Below are positions 1 to 38,404 of a DNA stretch of 64,000 bases, one piece after another; the stretch's first letter is position 1, and the number at the start of each line of letters is the position of its first letter. The notes beneath the pieces are model-generated. The model made no database searches. It was not told where the DNA came from and saw nothing but the letters and a program-made list of their open reading frames with translations. Location of the stretch: positions 12,841,520 to 12,905,519 of the forward strand of contig OU744449.1 of NCBI GenBank assembly GCA_916610825.1. Direction: 5' to 3'. Source of the DNA: Haliclystus octoradiatus. Taxonomy: Eukaryota > Cnidaria > Staurozoa > Stauromedusae > Haliclystidae. Made by a program: the position numbers and the translations under genes.

Positions 1-845
1 AATCAGAGGTAGAAAATGTTGGGACCACTGGGACCGGCGGTCGCAGACACAATTATTGAACAATAGAATTCGTGCAGGCAAATTTTTCTAAATCTAAAAG
101 TATTCTGAAGCTATGAATAATTCATAAAGTTTATTAATGAAACCAAATAAAAGGTGCATAAGGATGAATCTAATGGCTCTATGTATAAATAAAGTACTTT
201 TAAATTGCTTGGCAAGGAAAATTTCAGGTAAAATATTTGCAGGCACATTCAAGGCAAACTTATGTGGTCGCAGGTACTAAAAAATGTTTTCGACCCATGA
301 CAGCAATGACCCCTGTTGCTGGGTTAATCTGTGCTGATTTAATTTTACAGTAGCTAAATTCCACTCCAACTCCATTAGGGTTGATGAAACTTGTTATAAA
401 GACTACTCACATACAGTTCAGAATGTCCACTCTACTTTTTCTCACCAGTAATCAATGTTATTTGATCAAAATACAGAACACTGAAGATAGCTCATACTAA
501 TTGTTATATTTGATCCTGATTTTGTAATTTTATTCTTAATCTAATAATACATACTATACAATGTTAGTTGACATTTAAATTTACAACATTAGCAACAACA
601 GGACAATAATAATCATTAACATACAAGATACTAAGAATTTAGAATGTTCAAATATTCTCGCATATGACAATCCTTCACATTTGTTGTTACAATATTTCCA
701 TGTGCACGTGTTGAGTTATAGTATAAAATAATTAGCTGTCTTGACTGTATAAAGTCTCTGGCATTGGTTGTACAACCAAATGAATGGAGCAACTGTGTTC
801 AATCTTCATCTCATGCTACAGTACGGAATTACGTAATATTTATTT
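1..845 (-). other. ALIX 3' untranslated region and downstream flank
   Basis: On the minus strand AATAAA hexamers lie at 839-844 (only two bases past the stop, probably too close to serve a normal 3' end), 528-533 and 130-135; 528-533 is the most plausible poly(A) signal. No other gene is seen. The stretch 20-330 resembles 11515-11690 in part (see the repeat entry). Confidence 0.45.
20..330. repeat. diverged interspersed repeat, copy A
   Basis: Shares with 11515-11690 the words TGGGACCACTGGGACC / TTGGGACCACCGGTGGC, AATAGAATT, CTGCAGG or GTGCAGG, and further on GACCCAT and CAATGACCC in the same order. Looks like two old copies of one repeat family; no coding content or ends recognised. Confidence 0.35.
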
Positions 846-27613
<26,768 letters not shown>

Positions 27614-28344
27614 GCTTTCTAATATTCAAAACACGCTTTAAGAAAGTATAAAATTGTAAGTTCGGGGAAAGGAACTTTCTTTATGATTGAGGCTGAGGAC
27701 AGTGAAATCTCTACTTTGGCTAAAAATAGCCCAAAACATCATTTTACAGCAACAGCCTCATTAAACCTCATCTTCATAACGAAGCCAAGGGATGTTACCA
27801 TGGTAATGGCTGCGATTTGAAAATCGAAAACCCCTCGCGCTCTCGAAAAGACAATAGTGACTCTAGCTTAAAGGAGCAAAAATGACCGGCAGGCGCTACG
27901 CACTTCGGATCACGTGCATGTTTATTGTTCATAACACAATGTACATTGTTGACATGAATTTATAACAGATTAGGCCTGCGTAGAACAATAGTTTCAAAGC
28001 GAGACGGTTGAATTACGCTAAGCATAAATTCAACTTGTGCTCGCAGCGGTCGCCGGTCAATCTTGCCCCTTTAACAGAGTGACTCTGCCTGTGTGTATAC
28101 TGACATGTTACACAGGTGAAGTGTTGTAAAACTAACACCTTTGATATGTGCAATTAACAATTCGATACAAATTGAGACTAAGTCAATAAGAGGCTGTTTG
28201 CCAGCTAAATTTCTTCATTACTACATATTGAAAATTTCAATAACATCATTCTTGTTCACAGTTATTCATTTATTAACAGGTGCCTTTGTAGAAAACGTCT
28301 ATGTTAAATATATGTGCTCAATGACTTATACTAAATTCGAATCG
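27614..28344. other. ALIX 5' flank, between ALIX and the homeobox array
   Basis: Must hold the ALIX promoter and 5' untranslated region. No TATA box is seen close to the start codon. A CpG-containing stretch (CCCCTCGCGCTCTCG) lies near 27830. An X-box-like site lies at 27794-27807. Confidence 0.5.
27794..27807 (-). promoter_or_regulatory. X-box-like (RFX) palindrome upstream of ALIX
   Basis: ATTACCATGGTAAC on the minus strand fits the RFX X-box consensus RTNRCC-N(0-3)-RGYAAC, with a 2-bp spacer. It is about 180 bp upstream of the ALIX ATG. Binding is inferred from the match only. Confidence 0.4.
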
Positions 28345-28380
28345 TCCGTTTTATACAGAAGAGCTTGTATAGTTCATATA

Positions 28381-29058
28381 TCAATCGGATTGATATAATC
28401 CTTTAATCGAATCGCCTCTACTCGTGATTGGTGTGTTTTCATAGTTATTTGTGGCAAACGTCTTTTTCATTTTCATTCTTCTATTCTGAAACCAATTTCT
28501 GATTTGATAATCACTAATTCCATATTCATTTGCAATCAATGAACGCTCTACAGACCCAATGTACTGACGACATTGGAATATCTGTTCCAATTTTCTAGAT
28601 TGCTCAATTTGCAAACGTTTTCTTTTCTTCTGCGATTGTTCAATCTTCCATTCTTTTGCAGGTTTCTGATCTAATTAATTAAATGATAAAAAAGGTTATT
28701 ATTATTTAATTATATACGTCCAATTCTATGTAAGATACAGTTCAATATCAGGGAACAGAAGAAGCAGGCATTTCATCCGTCATATGCGTAGAACAATTGC
28801 ATTAAACTAATATAACTGTATTCACAATTATTGAAACCAAGATATAGACGTACAATGAATTGACTTACTTTGAAAGTACATCGCCACTGCATCTAGATCC
28901 AGTCCTTTCTGTGCATTCTTGTTCTTTCTTTCTGTACTACATTTCTTCGATGGTGGTGTTTCGTCAAGGTTAATAATCTCAGTAACGCTATGACGATTTC
29001 TCATATTATTTGGTCGTAGAATATCATCAATTGAGAATGAGATGCGTTTCTTATCCAT
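28381..29058 (-). CDS. homeobox gene copy 1 (array edge)
   Basis: Exon 1 28869-29058, exon 2 28381-28670, intron 198 bp (GTAAGT...TTAG). Predicted protein 159 residues. Residues 1-16 hold MDKKRISFSIDDILRP; FSIDDIL resembles the engrailed-homology-1 motif that recruits Groucho/TLE co-repressors. The homeodomain spans residues 76-135, with Leu16, Phe20, Trp48, Phe49, Asn51 and Arg53 (domain numbering) all present, Gln50, and Asn at position 47 where most ANTP-class proteins have Ile, Val or Thr. Likely a nuclear repressor; family not assigned (ANTP-like by NRRMKMKK). Differences from the other copies: Cys and Val in the homeodomain (QCRQYIGSVERS), and a CGA-to-TGA change that ends the protein 15 residues early. 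The most diverged copy, as expected at an array edge. Confidence 0.8.
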
Positions 29059-29169
29059 AGTTTATAGATAATTTGTCTCACTATAAATATGGTATTTTGC
29101 TTTCAACGTCTTCCACCTCGACTCGTCATATAGGTAATTGTGTATGCTGCTATAGGCTGCAGCCATGCC

Positions 29170-29175
29170 TTTATA
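29170..29175 (-). promoter_or_regulatory. TATA box of copy 1, same place in all units
   Basis: Minus-strand TATAAAGG, 112 bp upstream of the ATG. The same word lies 112 bp upstream in copies 2-7 and 10-12 (for example 31098-31103, 33888-33893, 43028-43033, 60196-60201). Copies 8 and 9 read TATAAAGA, and copy 13 has it at 62936-62941 after a small insertion. Transcription would start near +85 upstream of the ATG, leaving a leader of about 80-90 nt. Confidence 0.5.
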
Positions 29176-29253
29176 TGATTTTATCCGGCGGTCCGTCCTA
29201 TGGTCATTTACCGACAGTCACCCTCTATGCCATATATGCCATTGTTCTGAAGC

Positions 29254-29262
29254 AGATCAAAG
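29254..29262 (+). promoter_or_regulatory. TCF/LEF-type site upstream of copy 1, repeated in most units
   Basis: AGATCAAAG matches the optimal TCF/LEF (Wnt effector) motif. It sits about 80 bp above the TATA box and recurs at the same place in the other units (copy 2 has AGATCAAGG). Function is inferred from the match. Confidence 0.4.
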
Positions 29263-30263
29263 TGTCTGCACTGCGAAATTATGATAGTACGTATAACTCG
29301 TATATTCGGTGTAACAAATAAATCCTAGCTTATTGTTGCATAATTGCGTTTTCTATGATGCTGAAATTGTGTTGCATTTCAAAGATTTGACACATTCTTG
29401 AATATCTTTTGAAATAAAAAATCATGCATTGAATTTTTACAATGGAAATACAGCAAAATTGAATAGATCCATTCTTTAGCATTTTGCCGAAAGACACTAA
29501 CTGAGCACCGCCGATCTAGTTAGTAGGTTTCTCCGGGTACATTGACATTCATCTTAATTCTGCCTACATAGAAATACCTAAAGCAATACTACGTAAATTT
29601 TTTGCTGTAGTGATTGTAGCCAACTTTTGCTTTTGAGCCTATTTGTCAATTTAATTTGCAATTGAAAATCTCTTACTAAAGTATATTTGATATTTCAAAC
29701 ATACTGCTATAAAAATTCGCAAAATCACGACTAAACAAATAATTAAAGCCAGTCATAGGATCCCATGCTGCGTTTCCTCAATATGCCTAGAAGTCTTTAA
29801 GCGCGTGATTTATGGAATGTAATGTTGAATTTTGACTGATTTACAAGAACATTTAACAGAAATATTTAAAGCACTTAATATTATACATTATTTTCATAAT
29901 TGAGACATGTTTAGATTACCTGGGGCTCATTCATTATTAATTTAGATGTTAGTTACAATTAAATATCCGAAGTACAAAATGTGTCTCATATAATTGAAAT
30001 CTTTCAAGTGAGGGCAATAAGAAAAGGCTCAGTTTAGCTTGCAGATATATGCTTTGAACAGTAGAAGAGACTGTATACCATTTTTAAATATTATAATATA
30101 TTCAGGTATGAATTGTACTATACAGGATATAATAAATTTATAAATATTGTAAATTTTAAAATAGAAATATTTCGTTGATCTAACTATTTTGTTGCTATAT
30201 GTTAATGTTTTATGTGTGCCGTATCTCTGAATTATAAATCTGTATGGCATACATTGAGTATAG

Positions 30264-30986
30264 TTAATGTTCATGACGACTGTATAGAGATCTTGTATAG
30301 CTCATATATCGATCGGATTGATATAATCCTTTAATCGAATCGCCTCTACTCGTGATTGGTGTGTTTTCATTGTTATTTTTGACAAAATTCTTTTTCATTT
30401 TCATTCTTCTATTTTGAAACCAATTTCTGATTTGATAATCACTAATTCCATATTCATTTGCAATCAATGAACGCTCCCCAGAACCAATGTACTGACGACG
30501 TTCGAATATCTGTTCCAATTTTCTAGATTGCTCAATTTGTAAACGTTTTCTTTTTTTCTGCGATTGTTCAATCTTCCATTCTTTTGCAGGTTTCTGATCT
30601 AATCAATTAAATGATAAAAAAGGTTATTATTATTTAATTATATACGTCCAATTCTATGTAAGATACAGTTCAATATCAGGGAACAGAAGAAGCAGGCATT
30701 TCATCCGTCATATGCGTAGAACAATTGCATTAAATTAATATAACTGCCTTCACAATTATTGAAACCAAGATATAGACGTACAATGAATTGACTTACTTTT
30801 GAAGTACATCGCCACTGCATCTAGATCCAGTCCTTTCTGTGGATTCTTGATCTGTCTTTCTGTACTACATTTCTTCGATGGTGGTGTTTCGTCAAGGTTA
30901 ATAATCTCAGCAACGCTATGACGATTTCTTATATTATTTGGTCGTAGAATATCATCAATTGAGAATGAGATGCGTTTCTTATCCAT
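30264..30986 (-). CDS. homeobox gene copy 2
   Basis: Exon 1 30797-30986, exon 2 30264-30598; 174 residues, open throughout. Own changes: IRNRHS in place of MRNRHS, ERQIKNPQ in the linker, Lys in place of Gln at the exon 1 end (AMYFK), Glu in IFERRQYIG at homeodomain position 22. After the homeodomain it reads KNFVKNNNENTP, as in copies 3 and 4. The C-terminus RYMSYTRSLYSRHEH is the full-length form. Confidence 0.8.
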
Positions 30987-33053
30987 AGTTTATAGATAAT
31001 TTGTCTCACTATAAATATGGTATTTTGCTTTCAACGTCTTCCACCTCGACTCGTCATATAGGTGATTGTGTATGCTGCTATAGGCTGCAGCCATGCCTTT
31101 ATATGATTTTATCCGGCGGTCCGTTCTATGGTCATTCACCGACAGTCACCCTCTATGCCATCAATGCCATTGTTATGAAGCAGATCAAGGTGTCTGCGCT
31201 GCGAAATTATGATAGTACGTATAACTCGTACATTCGGTGTAACAATAGACCATCTCACTCAAATAGCATTATATGATTGCATTGAAATATATTAACTGTT
31301 GTTTTGTCAATTAACTGGTTCAAATGCCCCGCAACTGATAGATGTTACATACAAATGATGAATCATTATAGTTAAAGTAAAAAACAGTACTGCAATAATG
31401 TAAGGTCTTACTATATACTTAGCCATTCTTCCTATATCCTGTAATAATTATCTTCTTTCTTGTATAATTTAATTTTGCACTTTAAACTCAACACTTTATG
31501 CCCAGAAGAATATATTGTCATATAGTGCCTAATTAACCGATTGATTTATTTCTTCACATCTAGGCTTATGCATCGAATACCATTTTATAACATTATAGCA
31601 TAATTTCAAGCTTCATATGCATCATCGCTGTATATACTATAGGCATTTTAAATTAAATGACAAATGTCTATATTGAGCTAATTTCCAAAAAAAAAATTAC
31701 AGATGCTACACATGCAATGAACAATTACAGTACCACAGAACTCCTGCCAGTTAAGAATGCATTATTTGCTATTCTTCACAAATCATTTTATAATTATGTA
31801 CCTGCTTTAATAGATTTTCTTGGTACCAATGTATATATATTCTTGCATAGGCAATAAAATATCAATTTCTATTTTAAGACGTGTAAGATTCAAGTTGGAC
31901 AGGCGCATATGTTGAGTTGATGGGATTATTGTTAAATACTAGTTTCCTTCAATCAGGCTCTACGCAATATAGTATTCCAATATCGTTTCATTGCTACATT
32001 TTTTTCACATGGGACATGTGTCCCGCTGCAGCATGATCCGGTATGCAAAGGGGCATACCCAGACACACCTACTTTGATTAATAAGAGCGCACACATTGCT
32101 AACAAGCAAATAAATCCTAGCTTATTGTTGCATAATTGCGTTTTCTATGATGCTGAAATTGTGTTGCATTTCAAAGATTTGACACATTCTTGAATATCTT
32201 TTGAAATAAAAAATCATGCATTGAATTTTTACAATGGAAATACAGCAACATTGAATAGATCCATTCTTTAGCATTTTGCCGAAAGACACTAATTGAGCAC
32301 CGCCGATCTAGTTAGTAGGTTTCTCCGGGTACATTGACATTCATCTTAATTCTGCCTACATAGAAATACCTAAAGCAATACTACGTAAATTTTTTGCTGT
32401 ATATAGTGATTGTAGCCAACTTTTGCTTTTGAGCCTATTTGTCAATTTAATTTGAAAATATCTTACTAAAGTATATTTGATATTTTAAACATACTGCTAT
32501 AAAAATTCGCAAAATCACGACTAAACAAATAATTAAAGCCAGTCATAGGATCCCATGCTGCGTTTCCTCAATATGCCTAGAACTCTTTAAGCGCGTGATT
32601 TATGGAATGTAATGTTGAATTTTGACTGATTTACAAGAACATTTAACAGAAATATTTAAAGCACTTAATATTATACATTATTTTCATAATTGAGACATGT
32701 TTAGATTACCTGGGGCTCATTCATTATTAATTTAGATGTTAGTTACAATTAAATATCCGAAGTACAAAATGTGTCTCATATAATTGAAATCTTTCAAGTG
32801 AGGGCAATAAGAAAAGGCTTGGTTTAGCTTGCAGATATATGCTTTGAACAGTAGAAGAGACTGTATACCATTTTTAAATATTATAATATATTCAAGTATG
32901 AATTGTACTATACAGGATATAATAAATTTATAAATATTGTAAATTTTAAAATAGAAATATTTCGTTGATCTAACTATTTTGTTGCTATATGTTAATGTTT
33001 TATGTGTGCTGTATCTCTGAATTATAAATCTGTATGGCATACATTGAGTATAG
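30987..33053. other. long spacer, 2067 bp (type example)
   Basis: Promoter of copy 2 at the left, then AT-rich DNA. Open frames on both strands recur in each unit but mostly lack ATG starts or drift freely between copies; I see no second gene. The conserved blocks are no better kept than their surroundings. The other full spacers have the same make-up with small indels. Confidence 0.6.
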
Positions 33054-33776
33054 TTAATGTTCATGACGACTGTATAGAGATCTTGTATAGCTCATATATC
33101 GATCGGATTGATATAATCCTTTAATCGAATCGCGTCTACTCGCGATTGGTGTGTTTTCATTGTTATTTTTGACAAAATTCTTTTTCATTTTCATTCTTCT
33201 ATTTTGAAACCAATTTCTGATTTGATAATCACTAATTCCATATTCATTTGCAATCAATGAACGCTCCCCAGAACCAATGTACTGACGACGTTGGAATATC
33301 TGTTCCAATTTTCTAGATTGCTCAATTTGTAAACGTTTTCTTTTTTTCTGCGATTGTTCAATCTTCCATTCTTTTGCAGGTTTCTGATCTAATCAATTAA
33401 ATGATAAAAAAGGTTATTATTATTTAATTATATACGTCCAATTCTATGTAAGATACAGTTCAATATCAGGGAACAGAAGAAGCAGGCATTTCATCCGTCA
33501 TATGCGTAGAACAATTGCATTAAACTAATATAACTGTATTCACAATTATTGAAACCAAGATATAGACGTACAATGAATTGACTTACTTTGAAAGTACATC
33601 GCCACTGCATCTAGATCCAGTCCTTTCTGTGCATTCTTGTTCTTTCTTTCTGTACTACGTTTCTTCGATGGTGGTGTTTCGTCAAGGTTAATAATCTCAG
33701 CAACGCTATGACGATTTCTTATATTATTTGGTCGTAGAATATCATCAATTGAGAATGAGATGCGTTTCTTATCCAT
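33054..33776 (-). CDS. homeobox gene copy 3
   Basis: Exon 1 33587-33776, exon 2 33054-33388; 174 residues, open. Own changes: KKRSTERKNKNAQ in the linker (Arg for Cys), ASRRDS for TSRGDS in the tail. Homeodomain as the array consensus (IFQRRQYIGSGERSLIANEY). Confidence 0.8.
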
Positions 33777-35780
33777 AGTTTATAAATAATTTGTCTCACT
33801 ATAAATATGGTATTTTGCTTTCAACGTCTTCCACCTCGACTCGTCATACAGGTTATTGTGTATGCTGCTATAGGCTGCAGCCATGCCTTTATATGATTTT
33901 ATCCGGCGGTCCGTCCTATGGTCATTTACCGACAGTCACCCTCTATGCCATCAATGCCATTGTTATGAAGCAGATCAAAGTGTCTGCGCTGCGAAATTAT
34001 GATAGTACGTATAACTCGTACATTCGGTGTAACAATAGACCATCTCACTCAAATAGCATTATATGATTGCATTGAAATATATTAACTGTTGTTTTGTCAA
34101 TTAACTGGTTCAAATGCCCCGCAACTGATAGATGTTACATACAAATGATGAATCATTATAGTTAAAGTATAAAACAGTACTGCAACAATGTAAGGTCTTA
34201 CTATATACTTAGCCATTCTTCAAATATCCTGTAATAATTATCTTCTTTCTTGTGTAGTTTAATTTTGCACTTTAAACTCAACACTTTATGCCCAGATGAA
34301 TATATTGTCATATAGTGCCTAATTAACCGATTGATTTATTTCTTCACATCTAGGCTTATGCATCAAATACCATTTTATAACATTATAGCATAATTTCAAG
34401 CTTCATATGCATCATCGCTGTATATACTATAGGCATTTTAAATTAAATGACAAATGTCTATATTGAGCTAATTTCAAAAACACAAATTACAGATGCTACA
34501 TATGCAATGAATAATTACAGTACCACAGAACTCCTGCCAGTTAAGAATGCATTATTTGCTATTCTTCACAAATCATTTTATAATTATGTACTTGCTTTAA
34601 TAGATTTCATTCGCACCCTTGTATATATATTTCTTGCATAGGCAATAAAATATTAATTTCTATTTTAAAAGATGTAAGATTTAGGTTGGACAGGCGCATA
34701 TGTTGAGTTGATGGGATTGTTGCTAAATAGTTTCCTTCAATCAGGCTCTACGCAATATAGTATTCCAATATCGTTTCATTGCTACATTTTTTTCACATGG
34801 ACATCATTCCCGCTGCAGCACAATCCGGTGTGCAAAGGGGCATACCCAGACACACGTACTTTAATAAATAAGAGCGCACATTGCTAACAAGCAAATAACT
34901 CCTAGCTTATTGTTGCATAATTGCGTTTTCTATGATGCTGAAATTGTGTTGCATTTCAAAGATTTGACACATTCTTGAATATCTTTTGAATTCAAAAATC
35001 ATGCATTGAATTTTTACAATGGAAATACAGCAACATTGAATAGATCCATTCTTTAGCATTCTGCCGAAAGACACTAATTGAGCACCGCCGATCTAGACAG
35101 AAGGTTTCTCCGGGTACATTGAAATTCATCTTAATCCTGCCTACATAGAAATACCTAAAGCAGTACTACGTAAATTTTTGGCTGATCTATTACTAAAGTA
35201 TATTTGATATTTTAAACATACTGCTATAAAAATTCGCAAAATCACGACTAAACAAATAATTAAAGCCAGTCATAGGATCCCATGCTGCGTTTCCTCAATA
35301 TGCATAGAACTCTTTAAGCGCGTGATTTATGGAATGTAATGTTGAATTTTGACTGATTTACAAGAACATTTAACAGAAATATTTAAAGCACTTAATATTA
35401 TACATTATTTTCATAATTGAGACATGTTTAGATTACCTGGGGCTCATTCATTATTAATTTAGATGTTAGTTACAATTAAATATCCGAAGTAAAAAATGTG
35501 TCTCATATAATTGAAATCTTTCAAGTGAGGGCAATAAGAAAAGGCTCGGTTTAGCTTGCAGATATATGCTTTGAACAGTAGAAGAGACTGTATACCATTT
35601 TTAAATATTATTATATATTCAGGTATGAATTGTACTATACAGGATATAATAAATTTATAAATATTGTAAATTTTAAAATAGAAATATTTCGTTGATCTAA
35701 CTATTTTGTTGCTATATGTTAATGTTTTATGTGTGCTGTATCTCTGAATTATAAATCTGTATGGCATACATTGAGTATAG

Positions 35781-36503
35781 TTAATGTTCATGACGACTGT
35801 ATAGAGATCTTGTATAGCTCATATATCGATCGGATTGATATAATCCTTTAATCGAATCGCCTCTACTCGTGATTGGTGTGTTTTCATTGTTATTTTTGAC
35901 AAAATTATTTTTCATTTTCATTCTTCTATTTTGAAACCAATTTCTGATTTGATAATCACTAATTCCATATTCATTTGCAATCAATGAACGCTCCCCAGAA
36001 CCAATGTACTGACGACGTTGGAATATCTGTTCCAATTTTCTAGATTGCTCAATTTGTAAACGTTTTCTTTTTTTCTGCGATTGTTCAATCTTCCATTCTT
36101 TTGCAGGTTTCTGATCTAATCAATTAAATGATAAAAAAGGTTATTATTATTTAATTATATACGTCCAATTCTATGTAAGATACAGTTCAATATCAGGGAA
36201 CAGAAGAAGCAGGCATTTCATCCGTCATATGCGTAGAACAATTGCATTAAACAATTATAACTGCCTTCACAATTATTGAAACCAAGATATAGACGTACAA
36301 TGAATTGACTTACTTTGAAAGTACATCGCCACTGCATCTAGATCCAGTCCTTTCTGTGCATTCTTGTTCTTTCTTTCTGTACTACATTTCTTCGATGGTG
36401 GTGTTTCGTCAAGGTTAATAATCTCAGTAACGCTATGACGATTTCTCATATTATTTGGTCGTAGAATATCATCAATTGAGAATGAGATGCGTTTCTTATC
36501 CAT
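35781..36503 (-). CDS. homeobox gene copy 4
   Basis: Exon 1 36314-36503, exon 2 35781-36115; 174 residues, open. Exon 1 matches copy 1 at the protein level (SVTEIINLDE, ERKNKNAQ). Asn replaces Lys at homeodomain position 58 (KMKNNF). Like copy 1 it is followed upstream by a short spacer, so copies 1 and 4 share a parent unit. Confidence 0.8.
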
Positions 36504-37708
36504 AGTTTATAGATAATTTGTCTCACTATAAATATGGTATTTTGCTTTCAACGTCTTCCACCTCGACTCGTCATATAGGTAATTGTGTATGCTGCTATAG
36601 GCTGCAGCCATGCCTTTATATGATTTTATCCGGCGGTCCGTCCTATGGTCATTTACCGACAGTCACCCTCTATACCATCAATGCCATTGTTATGAAGCAG
36701 ATCAAAGTGTCTGCACTGCGAAATTATGATAGTACGTATAACTCGTATATTCGGTGTAACAAATAAATCCTAGCTAATTGTTGCATAATTGCGTTTTCTA
36801 TGATGCTGAAATTGTGTTGCATTTCAAAGATTTGACACATTTTTGAATATCTTTTGAAATAAAAAATCATGCATTGAATTTTTACAATGGAAATACAGCA
36901 ACATTGAATAGATCCATTCTTTAGCATTTTGCCGAAAGACACTAATTGAGCACCGCCGATCTAGACAGCAGTTTTCTCCGGGTACATTGACATTCATCTT
37001 AATTCTGCCTACATAGAAATACCTAAAGCAGTACTACGTAAATTTTTTGCTGTAGTGATTGTAGCCAACTTTTGCTTTTGAGCCTATTTGTCAATTTAAT
37101 TTGCAATTGAAAATCTCTTACTAAAGTATATTTGATATTTTAAACATATTGCTATAAAAATTCGCAAAATCACGACTAAACAAATAATTAAAGCCAGTCA
37201 TAGGATCCCATGCTGCGTTTCCTCAATATGCCTAGAACTCTTTAAGCGCGTCATTTATGGAATGTAATGGTGAATTTTGACTGATTTACAAGAACATTTA
37301 ACAGAAATATTTAAAGCACTTAATATTATACATTATTTTCATAATTGAGACATGTCTAGATTACCTGGGGCTCATTCATTATTAATTCAGATGTTAGTTA
37401 CAATTAAATATCCGAAGTACAAAATGTGTCTCATATAATTGAAATCTTTCAAGTGAGGGCAATAAGAAAAGACTCGATTTAGCCAGCAGATATATGGTTT
37501 AAACAGTAGAAGAGACTGTATATCATTTTTATATATTATAATATATTCAGGTATGAATTGTACTATACAGGATATAATAAATTTATAAATATTGTAAATT
37601 TTAAGATAGTAATATTTCGTTGATCTAACTATTTTGTTGCTATATGTTAATGTTTTATGTGTGCTGTATCTCTGAATTATAAATCTGTATGGCATACATT
37701 GAGTATAG
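36504..37708. other. short spacer, 1205 bp
   Basis: Same 0.86-kb loss and same junction as 29059-30263, and the same linked variant (TATATTCGG where other units have TACATTCGG). Confidence 0.7.
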
Positions 37709-38404
37709 TTAATGTTCATGACGACTGTATAGAGATCTTGTATAGCTCATATATCGATCGGATTGATATAATCCTTTAATCGAATCGCCTCTACTCGTGA
37801 TTGGTGTGTTTTCATTGTTATTTGAGACAAAATTCTTTTTCATTTTCATTCTTCTATTTTGAAACCAATTTCTGATTTGATAATCACTAATTCCATATTC
37901 ATTTGCAATCAATGAACGCTCCTCAGAACCAATGTACTGACGACGTTGGAATATCTGTTCCAATTTTCTAGATTGCTCAATTTGTAAACGTTTTCTTTTT
38001 TTCTGCGATTGTTCAATCTTCCATTCTTTTGCAGGTTTCTGATCTAATCAATTAAATGATAAAAAAGGTTATTATTATTTAATTATATACGTCCAATTCT
38101 ATGTAAGATACAGTTCAATATCAGGGAACAGAAGAAGCAGGCATTTCATCCGTCATATGCGTAGAACAATTGCATTAAACTAATATAACTGTATTCACAA
38201 TTATTGAAACCAAGATATAGACGTACAATGAATTGACTTACTTTGAAAGTACATCGCCACTGCATCTAGATCCAGTCCTTTCTGTGCATTCTTGTTCTTT
38301 CTTTCTGTACTACATTTTTTCGATGGTGGTGTTTCGTCAAGGTTAATAATCTCAGCAACGCCATGACGATTTCTTATATTATTTGGTCGTAGAATATCAT
38401 CAAT

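Larger units (their letters stand above)
29059..30263. other. short spacer, 1205 bp
   Basis: Holds the copy 1 promoter. Lacks about 863 bp found in long spacers: the sequence jumps at GTAACAA (29311-29317) straight to ATAAATCCTAGC. The same jump occurs in the spacer after copy 4. Confidence 0.7.

Noticed and set aside
29073-29321. Plus-strand open frame just upstream of each homeobox gene (about 82-91 codons, in nearly all units)
   Set aside because: It has no ATG at its start (a TTG would be needed), overlaps the promoter of the minus-strand gene, and is kept no better than the surrounding repeat DNA. Frame retention follows from high unit identity.
30029-30274. Minus-strand frame MNINYTQCMPYRF next to exon 2
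   Set aside because: Overlaps the homeobox stop and lies in the 3' untranslated region; altered or absent in several units; low-complexity composition.
31657-31857. Plus-strand frame starting MTNVYIELIS in the long spacers
   Set aside because: Starts with ATG, but its end differs freely between units, several copies have stops or changed frames, and there is no family likeness or promoter.
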